Shown in pieces: positions 1 through 5,324 of a stretch of DNA of 5,324 nucleotides. Within the stretch, counting starts at the first letter, position 1, and every line of letters starts with the position of its first letter. The DNA is from Candidatus Poseidoniaceae archaeon (GTDB lineage: Archaea; Thermoplasmatota; Poseidoniia; Poseidoniales; Poseidoniaceae): the NCBI GenBank assembly GCA_013330765.1, contig DUHU01000071.1:596-5919 (forward strand), in the 5' to 3' direction. The position numbers were made by a program, and so were the translations under genes. The notes below the pieces were generated by a model. It saw nothing but the letters and a program-made list of their open reading frames with translations. It did no database searches and was not told the origin of the DNA.

Positions 1-3000
1 GCAGCGGCGGGTTCGGGCTGAGCGATTTCCTCCACCGCATTGGGCGCGTCGTCCTCGGGATCTGGGGTGTCGACCTCCTCCTGAACCGCGCCGTCGTCGA
101 TGGCGTTGAGATCCGCCTCCGACAACACAGGTTCAGGCAAGGGTTCCGCAGGCAATGAGGGAGCCACAGCCGCCGTTTGGCCGTAGGTTGAACCCCCTTG
201 CACCATTTTCATCTTCGTTGTTGTTTCCACCAAGACGCTCGAAGAACCGCCTTGACGCTGCAGGTAGAGGGTTCCAAACCCAAAGGCGATCATGCCGATG
301 AGCAGGAAAATCAACGCGCGCCAAAAGCCAGCGTTCTCGCTTTGAATGCTAAGGGACAGGCCAACCATGGCCATGATGCCGCCGTAGATTCCGAGGGCGC
401 GTTGCCACGAGGAACCGTTGGAGGCAAAGCCGTTGATGCCAAGGCTGAGGCAAATCAAGGCAATGAGCAGGAAGCGGAAGGTCCAGGTGTCTGCGTTCGC
501 AAACATGAGCAAGACTGCAGCCACAAGGTAGCCAAGGCCCAAGATGCCCATCGTGTCACGGGAACGCACCGTGTCGGGGGAACGTGCGTTCAACCATGCG
601 CTGAACGGATCGTCCTTGGTCAGGCCGATGTACAGCAGCACCGTGGATTCCATGGCGAGGACAAAGCCGCAGACGAGCTTCACGTCCACACCATCGCCCA
701 TCAGGGTCGTCAGAACCACCGAAGCGGCCATTGCGTGCAAGACGGGGAGGAAGGCAAGGCTGAGATTGGACGGGCGCCGCATGAGCTGGCGTGTGGCCAT
801 CGCTGCACCGAAGAGGTGACCCAACCCAGAAGCGAAGGTCGGCGTGCAAAGCAACAGCAGAATGCCGCTGATTTCGAGCGTTTGTGTGATGCCTTCCCGC
901 CCTTTGGTCGTGGTGTAGTCAAATTCGCCCTTCGTGGCCAAGTTGGCTGGGTCAAGGGGGGCCGTGTAACGGAACACCAAGGCCTCTTCCCCAAAGGAAA
1001 ACACGGTGCCCAGCACACCGACCGTCAAACACGCCATTTGAACGCCGACGCTGAAACTGCTCATCGACGTAGGGAGGAAAATGACCAGCCACATCAACAT
1101 GGCAGCGTGAAGCCACAACACGGCATCTGGGCGGCCAAACCACCACTGCCGCAGGATCAGGACGCCAATCACGGAAGCACCAGCCCACGTGACGTCCGGG
1201 ACCAAGACCACGACGCCGAAGAGCATCCAGGCCGTGGCCATACCGCCACCCACCTCAGCCTCGCCCGCTCGGCGGGCCATGACCGAGGCGCGTACAGGTT
1301 CGAGCATCGTTCCGATGATCAACACGGCCACAATGCTGTTCAGTCCAAGCAACTCGTTGAACGGAAGCCCCGTCTCTGCAACGAACGATTGCGCCCTTGT
1401 GAAGAGGAACGATTCGTTGGCAGTGAAGGGATTGAAGAACCAAATCAGGGGCGCAATGGCAAGAATCCCGTCCCGGCCATGGCGATGCGCCAACCAACCG
1501 ACCACGACGAAGAGAAGCGGCATCCTGAGTCCAATGTACAGGTCCAGTGCTGCCAAGATCAGCATGAGAACCAACGTCATTCGGTCCAAACCGACGCTGT
1601 CGTAAACGAAATCCTTCCTCTTACGAACCAGAACGATCATCGGCACCGCAAGGAGGCTGAGTTCCCACACCCAGAGTTCCAAGAAGAGCTGATCGTCGAT
1701 GTCTGCTCGGGAAGGTGCGTCGCCACTGAGCAGCGGCCAGAGGACGAGCAACAGCACCACGAGCACACCGTAAGCACGGTCGCTGGACGTGATGCGCTCC
1801 ATGCGCAGTGCTTCACCGAGCAAAAGCAGGAAGGGCAGGACCGGGAAAAGAAGACGCAACATGTCTTGCTCGAGGCCTCCGGCGGCCTGCGCCAACATCA
1901 CAATGGAAAGCATCAGGCCAGCCTGATCCAACGGCGAACCTGCAGTGAAGGACGGCTCGTCTTCCTCTTCTGTTGTTCCCGCCGAGCCAAAATGCGCAAT
2001 CAGGCCTCCAACCCCGACCTGGTTGGTCCGGTCGACCAACGAAAGGCCGTAAAGAAGCGCTGCCACCACCAGCAAGACTTCTGTTTCCGTTCCCTCACCA
2101 AAGGTCAGTCGACCGGTGGAGGCAAGAACGGCCGGAACAAGCATGGCGATGGCGCCTTGGTAGGACATCGAAGCAAGATCGCTCAGAGCCTTCGATTCCG
2201 CCTTCCTTGCGTCCACTTGCCACATCACAAGCGGCAGCAACGCCACCACCCAACCGAGCAAGGGACTTTCACCGAGCAGGTTGGCGAACGTTGGGGTTAC
2301 GACGATCAAGCCGATGACGGCCACGGGAGCCATGCCGGGCAAAAGACCGCGCTGCTTACCGAGGAACGCAAGAAGAAGCAAGGCCGCAGGGACAAAGCCC
2401 GGCACCAAATCGTCGATCAATACGGAACTGGCAAGCACGTCGTTGTCGACAAGCGTCCCGCGAACGACCGCGGAAAAGACGAGCGCGGCCATGGTGGCTT
2501 TTGCCACCCATGGGCGGGTCGCATCGGCGTAGCCAAGCATGTACGCTGCCGTGGTGATGGCGATCAACCACGGGCCGTCTGCGGCGCTGCCAGAAAAGGT
2601 CCACAGGGTTGCTGCAAGAAGGATCGGCATGGCCGGAGTGCGACGCGCGTGCACCGCTGGGAAGTACGCCAGCAACAACGCGCCCCAAAGCAAGACACCG
2701 GGGGTCAAGATGGCCCCGGCTTCGGCCCCAAGAAGGTCCGACACCGTGATGTCGAAGAGATCCATGTGGTAGACCTGTTCAACCCCGTCCCATGGGAAGA
2801 GGATCAGCATGACGACGACAACGATGCCCACCATCGCCCAAGAGACCGCTTCCACCAATTCCCTTCGAAGGCGTTCGTCCTTGGCGAACCAGCCTTGGAG
2901 GAAGATCAGTGGAACGAGCATGCTGAGGGCACCCAATTGTTCGCTGCCGTCCTGAAGGCGCGCCGTTGCGACGTTCATTTGGTACACCAGTGGAAGCAGG

Positions 3001-3767
3001 CTTGTCGTGATGGCTGAAATCGTGAACGTGTAGGACATGTCCGACTGCACGCTCATGTACATCGAAAGCCCGCAGAGCACCACCATCGAGAGACCCAATT
3101 GCCAACCAAAGGCATCGCCGGACCAATGCGTCCAGGTCCCGATGCCCACCCAAAGGAGGGCGATGGGCGTGAACACCATGACGGCCCAAGCCAGGTCAAG
3201 CGATCCGGAATAACGCGACATCAAGCGTCGTTGTCCAAACACCAGGGCAATGGTCCCGACGGTCTGCAGCAGGATGGTGTTGGCCCCCGCTCGCCAGTTT
3301 TGGGCGTCCATGGACCACGGGCCACTCGTGGAACCCTCCACGAAGATGTTCAGGTTGATTGGGTCTGAACTGAGCCACCCCGCGATGAATCTGGTGCCCC
3401 ACAACATGCCGATGGCCATGAAGAAGAAAGCCAAACCAAGCAGGTATCCCTGAGGTTGGTCCAATTCATGCCCCTTGCCTTTGTTGCGAATCTCAATCAT
3501 GAACATCGCCATGGCAGAAGACACGCCGCCGCCGATGAGAAGGGCAAGGAAGTTGAGTTCAGAAGCACCTTCTGCGAAAGCCAGTGAAAGGATGCCACCC
3601 CAGATGAAAACCAAGGCCACGCCGTACATGATCACTTGAGAAAAGCGCTCCAAGGCTTCGTTGCGCTCAACCTGAACCGGTTGAAGCCCAACGGAGGTGG
3701 TGGACAACGTGTTTTGTTGAACCACTTCAAGCGTTGAAGGGGCACCCTGTGGCACGGCTGGATTCAT
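1..3767 (-). CDS. Giant polytopic membrane protein, family unknown, 3' end beyond window
   Basis: Translating the minus strand from the ATG at 3767 gives 1255 codons with no stop, reaching the window edge, so the C-terminus is missing. I do not recognise the family. Residues 1-44 are polar, with no signal peptide. From about 45 to 1168 hydrophobic segments alternate with short loops, and I estimate 36-38 membrane spans. Basic clusters (near 94-100, 178-185, 295-303, 373-376, 521-526, 714-719, 761-765, 992-998) suggest cytoplasmic loops. Acidic loops (327-336, 440-453, 682-693) suggest the outer face. A cytoplasmic insert near 599-604 is Glu/Asp-rich. After residue 1170 the chain becomes hydrophilic, then Pro/Glu/Asp-rich (about 1202-1255), like a cytosolic tail or linker. 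The start is chosen because a TATA-like element lies 26 nt upstream and no upstream in-frame ATG was seen. TTA, CTA and TCA codons are absent between 198 and 3014, leaving the opposite strand open. Transport, sensing or scaffolding are all possible; the sequence does not decide. Confidence 0.93.
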   Translation of the reverse strand, partial: MNPAVPQGAPSTLEVVQQNTLSTTSVGLQPVQVERNEALERFSQVIMYGVALVFIWGGILSLAFAEGASELNFLALLIGGGVSSAMAMFMIEIRNKGKGHELDQPQGYLLGLAFFFMAIGMLWGTRFIAGWLSSDPINLNIFVEGSTSGPWSMDAQNWRAGANTILLQTVGTIALVFGQRRLMSRYSGSLDLAWAVMVFTPIALLWVGIGTWTHWSGDAFGWQLGLSMVVLCGLSMYMSVQSDMSYTFTISAITTSLLPLVYQMNVATARLQDGSEQLGALSMLVPLIFLQGWFAKDERLRRELVEAVSWAMVGIVVVVMLILFPWDGVEQVYHMDLFDITVSDLLGAEAGAILTPGVLLWGALLLAYFPAVHARRTPAMPILLAATLWTFSGSAADGPWLIAITTAAYMLGYADATRPWVAKATMAALVFSAVVRGTLVDNDVLASSVLIDDLVPGFVPAALLLLAFLGKQRGLLPGMAPVAVIGLIVVTPTFANLLGESPLLGWVVALLPLVMWQVDARKAESKALSDLASMSYQGAIAMLVPAVLASTGRLTFGEGTETEVLLVVAALLYGLSLVDRTNQVGVGGLIAHFGSAGTTEEEDEPSFTAGSPLDQAGLMLSIVMLAQAAGGLEQDMLRLLFPVLPFLLLLGEALRMERITSSDRAYGVLVVLLLVLWPLLSGDAPSRADIDDQLFLELWVWELSLLAVPMIVLVRKRKDFVYDSVGLDRMTLVLMLILAALDLYIGLRMPLLFVVVGWLAHRHGRDGILAIAPLIWFFNPFTANESFLFTRAQSFVAETGLPFNELLGLNSIVAVLIIGTMLEPVRASVMARRAGEAEVGGGMATAWMLFGVVVLVPDVTWAGASVIGVLILRQWWFGRPDAVLWLHAAMLMWLVIFLPTSMSSFSVGVQMACLTVGVLGTVFSFGEEALVFRYTAPLDPANLATKGEFDYTTTKGREGITQTLEISGILLLLCTPTFASGLGHLFGAAMATRQLMRRPSNLSLAFLPVLHAMAASVVLTTLMGDGVDVKLVCGFVLAMESTVLLYIGLTKDDPFSAWLNARSPDTVRSRDTMGILGLGYLVAAVLLMFANADTWTFRFLLIALICLSLGINGFASNGSSWQRALGIYGGIMAMVGLSLSIQSENAGFWRALIFLLIGMIAFGFGTLYLQRQGGSSSVLVETTTKMKMVQGGSTYGQTAAVAPSLPAEPLPEPVLSEADLNAIDDGAVQEEVDTPDPEDDAPNAVEEIAQPEPAA

Positions 3768-3789
3768 GTCCGTTTTTCGGCCTTCGGGA

Positions 3790-3802
3790 GTATAACCCTT
3801 CC
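3790..3802 (-). promoter_or_regulatory. Archaeal-type BRE/TATA promoter of the membrane protein gene
   Basis: Read on the minus strand, this is purine-rich GGAAGG (3802-3797) followed directly by GTTATAC (3796-3790). The TATA centre at about 3793 is 26 nt from the A of the ATG at 3767, so transcription would start at or next to the start codon. No Shine-Dalgarno motif is visible before that ATG (the preceding bases are AAAAACGGAC), which fits a leaderless message. The gene therefore probably has its own promoter rather than depending on read-through from the pirin gene. This is inferred from spacing and composition only. Confidence 0.6.
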
Positions 3803-3819
3803 ACCGAATCAGACGGTGG
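3801..3819. repeat. Perfect 6-bp inverted repeat with 7-nt loop upstream of the TATA element
   Basis: The plus strand reads CCACCG, AATCAGA, CGGTGG: a 6-bp perfect dyad around a 7-nt loop. It lies 40-58 bp past the pirin stop and abuts, slightly overlapping, the BRE-like purines of the membrane gene promoter. It could be a hairpin in the 3' end of the pirin transcript or a protein-binding dyad. No U-tract follows it, so it is not a classical intrinsic terminator. A 6-bp GC-rich dyad can also occur by chance. Confidence 0.35.
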
Positions 3820-3858
3820 CGACGGCTTTGCAGGGCCCATGCTCATGACCCGAAGGGC

Positions 3859-4698
3859 TCAGGCCAACCGACCGCTATTGTAATCCTGGATGGCCTGGAT
3901 GATCTCTTCTTCCGTGTTCATCACGAAAGGCCCGTATCGAGCGATGGGCTCGTCGAGATTGGGGCCGGCCAACACCAGGAGTTCAGCCCCGGCGTCTCCT
4001 GCTTCGAGGGGCACCGAGGTGCCCGGAGTCAAAAGAGCCAATTGCCCGTCTTCCACACGTCGATCCCCCACGTGAAGGTCGCCGCCAAAGACGTACAACA
4101 TGGCGTTGAGGTCTTCGTCGATGGGTTGTTCCAGGCGACCTCCCGGCTGGAGCCGGAGGTGAAGGTAGGTGATGGGAAGGACCGTGTCGATCACGGCTTC
4201 CGCGCCAAGGCACGAGCCCGCGATGACCTTGGCCCACACGGAACCGTCCTCGGAGGTGACTTCGGGAATCGCTTCCGAAGGCACGTCCTGGTAGCGCGGT
4301 TCCATCATTTTGTTCGCGGCGGGAAGGTTCACCCAGATTTGGAAACCATGGTTCCGCCCACCGTCACGAAGCAGGTCCTCGTGAGGCAACTCGCTGTGAA
4401 TGACACCGCGCCCGGCCGTCATCCACTGCACATCTCCCGGCCGCAGCGTCCCGCTGTTTCCCGCCGAGTCTTCGTGCACCATGCAGCCGTCGAGCAGGTA
4501 GGTGACCGTCTCAAATCCGCGGTGCGGGTGGGACGGGGCGCCCACGGCTTCACCGGGACCGTAATCCACGGGACCCATTTCGTCCAGCAACAAAAACGGA
4601 CTCATCATGGCGCCCATGGCCGCGGGTCGACGCACGATGAAGCCGCCACCCTCGCGAACCGTTCGTGTCGGGATGGTGGTGCGGACCGTCCGGTTCAT
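3859..4698 (-). CDS. Pirin family protein (iron-binding double cupin)
   Basis: This is a complete 279-residue pirin, close to the roughly 290 residues of human pirin. The N-terminal cupin (about 15-125) has the signature HPHRGFETVTY at 57-67 and GDVQWMTAGRGVIHSE at 88-103. His57, His59, His101 and Glu103 match the four metal ligands of human pirin (His56, His58, His101, Glu103), so iron binding looks intact. QIWVNLP (120-126) and PRYQD (134-138) are also typical. The C-terminal pirin domain (about 168-265) ends with YGPFVMNT (255-262). Family members are cytoplasmic or nuclear proteins; some have quercetin dioxygenase activity in vitro and others modulate enzymes or transcription, so the substrate here cannot be named. 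The ATG at 4698 gives the usual family N-terminus and has no Shine-Dalgarno sequence. The gene is divergent from msrA, 71 bp away, and is followed by the membrane protein gene after 91 bp. Confidence 0.96.
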   Translation of the reverse strand: MNRTVRTTIPTRTVREGGGFIVRRPAAMGAMMSPFLLLDEMGPVDYGPGEAVGAPSHPHRGFETVTYLLDGCMVHEDSAGNSGTLRPGDVQWMTAGRGVIHSELPHEDLLRDGGRNHGFQIWVNLPAANKMMEPRYQDVPSEAIPEVTSEDGSVWAKVIAGSCLGAEAVIDTVLPITYLHLRLQPGGRLEQPIDEDLNAMLYVFGGDLHVGDRRVEDGQLALLTPGTSVPLEAGDAGAELLVLAGPNLDEPIARYGPFVMNTEEEIIQAIQDYNSGRLA

Positions 4699-4699
4699 G

Positions 4700-4736
4700 G
4701 TGCAAGGTCGGAATCAACGGCTATGAGCCCTTGCAC
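4700..4736. repeat. 8-bp inverted repeat in the divergent promoter region, candidate operator
   Basis: The left arm GTGCAAGG (4700-4707) is the exact reverse complement of the right arm CCTTGCAC (4729-4736), with 21 bp between them. The left arm starts two bases upstream of the pirin ATG. The right arm ends six bases before the TATA-like element assigned to msrA, and a weak TATA candidate for pirin lies between the arms. Arm centres are 29 bp apart, close to three helical turns, so a dimeric regulator could contact both on one DNA face. The operator role is inference; no regulator is encoded in the window. Confidence 0.4.
4721..4726 (-). promoter_or_regulatory. Weak TATA-like element, candidate promoter of the pirin gene
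   Basis: On the minus strand this reads TCATAG, centred about 25 nt upstream of the pirin ATG at 4698, the spacing expected for leaderless transcription. The match to a TATA box is poor. The alternative is the symmetric ATATA element at 4744-4748, which would give a leader of about 20-25 nt. The sequence does not decide between them. Confidence 0.3.
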
Positions 4737-4742
4737 ACGCCC

Positions 4743-4750
4743 CATATACC
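4743..4750 (+). promoter_or_regulatory. TATA-like element for msrA
   Basis: The plus strand reads CATATACC, centred 23-24 nt upstream of the msrA ATG at 4770, so transcription would start at or very near the start codon. The upstream flank is C-rich and is not a good BRE. The ATATA core is nearly symmetric and might serve the divergent pirin gene as well. Confidence 0.5.
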
Positions 4751-4761
4751 TGCAGCCGCCC

Positions 4762-4765
4762 GGAG
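4762..4765 (+). promoter_or_regulatory. Shine-Dalgarno-like GGAG before msrA
   Basis: GGAG lies four bases before the ATG at 4770. It supports this start over the in-frame ATG at 4665, which lies inside the pirin gene. If transcription begins at the ATG, as the TATA spacing suggests, this motif would not be in the message, so the two signals conflict unless a short leader is made. Confidence 0.35.
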
Positions 4766-4769
4766 TACC

Positions 4770-5300
4770 ATGGCTCGTTTGGTGGTTGGCGGAGGGTGTT
4801 TTTGGTGCATCGAGGCGGCGATGAAGGACCTCCGCGGCGTCAAGACCGCCAAACCCGGGTACGCCGGTGGGCATGTTGAACACCCGACCTACGAGCAAGT
4901 GTGTGCCAAGCGAACGGGTCATGCCGAAGTCGTGGACTTCGAATACGATCCTGAGGTCATCGATCACGGCACTTTGCTGCGCGTGTTTTTCACGGCCCAT
5001 GACCCGACCCAGCGGAACCGACAAGGGAACGACGTCGGACCGCAATACCGCAGCATTGTCTTCGTCAACGGACCAGAGGAACAGGCGTCGCTCGAACGGG
5101 TGTTGGCAGAGGTCGTCACATGGTATGACGACGAGATCGTGACCGAGGTCGAGCCGCTCGACAACCATCCGTTCTGGACCGCGGAAGCCGTTCACCACGA
5201 CTACTTTGCCAACAACCCGCAGAATCCGTATTGCGGATTTGTTGTCGCACCGAAGGTCAACAAAGTCCGAGCAAAGCACGCTGATTTGTTCGAACGATGA
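4770..5300 (+). CDS. msrA: Peptide-methionine (S)-S-oxide reductase MsrA
   Basis: This is a complete 176-residue MsrA, which reduces methionine-S-sulfoxide in proteins and free methionine, normally recycled by thioredoxin in the cytoplasm. The catalytic motif GGGCFWCIEA is at residues 7-16, with Cys10 as the nucleophile. GYAGG (30-34), GHAEVV (50-55, Glu53 as likely acid catalyst) and HDPTQRNRQGNDVGPQYRS (77-95) form the usual substrate pocket. Cys155 in NPYCGFVVAPK (152-162) is the likely resolving cysteine. Cys13 makes the active site the GCFWC variant, common in the family, rather than GCFWG as in E. coli. The start at 4770 is preferred because it begins directly before the first strand, as in homologues, and follows a TATA-like element and GGAG; extending to 4665 would add 35 unrelated residues and overlap pirin. 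No signal peptide is seen. Divergent from pirin, and its TGA overlaps a possible downstream ATG. Confidence 0.97.
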   Translation: MARLVVGGGCFWCIEAAMKDLRGVKTAKPGYAGGHVEHPTYEQVCAKRTGHAEVVDFEYDPEVIDHGTLLRVFFTAHDPTQRNRQGNDVGPQYRSIVFVNGPEEQASLERVLAEVVTWYDDEIVTEVEPLDNHPFWTAEAVHHDYFANNPQNPYCGFVVAPKVNKVRAKHADLFER

Positions 5301-5324
5301 CTCAGCAAAGTTTCAGCAACCGGC
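5297..5324 (+). CDS. Possible start of a downstream gene overlapping the msrA stop (partial)
   Basis: An ATG at 5297-5299 overlaps the msrA TGA at 5298-5300 as ATGA, the common arrangement for translational coupling within an operon. The nine complete codons before the window edge read MTQQSFSNR and stay open. This is too short to identify a product. There is no clear Shine-Dalgarno sequence upstream. It may equally be a chance ATG. Confidence 0.35.

Noticed and set aside
198..3017. Open frame of 939 codons on the plus strand
   Set aside because: It is codon-aligned antisense to the membrane protein gene, so hydrophobic NTN codons appear as NAN. The product is an implausible mix of His, Gln, Arg, Lys, Glu and Asp with no domain. 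The minus-strand frame is longer, has a promoter and gives coherent membrane helices.
2779..3189. Short minus-strand frames inside the membrane gene as separate genes
   Set aside because: They lie in other frames over the continuous 1255-codon reading frame and have no signals of their own.
3770..3780. CCGTTTTTCGG as a T-rich terminator
   Set aside because: The stem would be only 3 bp. On the strand carrying both flanking genes the tract reads as A residues, and it lies inside the promoter-to-ATG interval.
4665..4769. Upstream ATG at 4665 as the msrA start
   Set aside because: It would add 35 residues unlike any MsrA N-terminus and overlap the start of the pirin gene. The ATG at 4770 fits the family and the promoter spacing.
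4042..4824. Open frame of 260 codons on the plus strand
   Set aside because: It is codon-aligned antisense to the pirin gene and runs into msrA in the wrong frame. Pirin signatures on the minus strand are unambiguous.
4695..5279. Open frame of 194 codons on the minus strand
   Set aside because: It is codon-aligned antisense to msrA, whose catalytic motifs on the plus strand are clear.

Overview
The window holds three well-supported genes plus a possible fourth start at the right edge. I infer an archaeon, with a mesophilic marine group such as Marine Group II (Poseidoniales) as a plausible but unproven source. Two start codons (3767 on the minus strand, 4770 on the plus strand) have a TATA-like element centred about 23-26 nt upstream, which fits leaderless archaeal transcription. 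Only the plus-strand gene has a Shine-Dalgarno-like motif. The DNA is GC-rich, and the largest gene avoids TTA and CTA leucine codons over most of its length.

Layout. Positions 1-3767 (minus strand) are one uninterrupted reading frame that runs off the left edge: at least 1255 residues of a very large polytopic membrane protein with about 36-38 predicted membrane spans and an acidic, proline-rich C-terminal tail. I do not recognise its family. The 91-bp gap at 3768-3858 carries a good BRE/TATA promoter for this gene and a small perfect hairpin. Positions 3859-4698 (minus) encode a complete pirin-family double cupin. The 71-bp gap at 4699-4769 is a divergent promoter region with an 8-bp inverted repeat and TATA-like elements. 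Positions 4770-5300 (plus) encode a complete peptide methionine sulfoxide reductase A (MsrA). An ATG overlapping its stop may begin a further, translationally coupled gene.

How the genes may work together. MsrA repairs oxidised methionine, and pirins are iron-binding cupins often linked to redox or stress responses. Their head-to-head arrangement over a short shared regulatory region suggests joint control, but this is inference. The giant membrane protein has its own promoter, and nothing seen here ties it functionally to the other two. No RNA gene, mobile element, CRISPR array or origin was seen.
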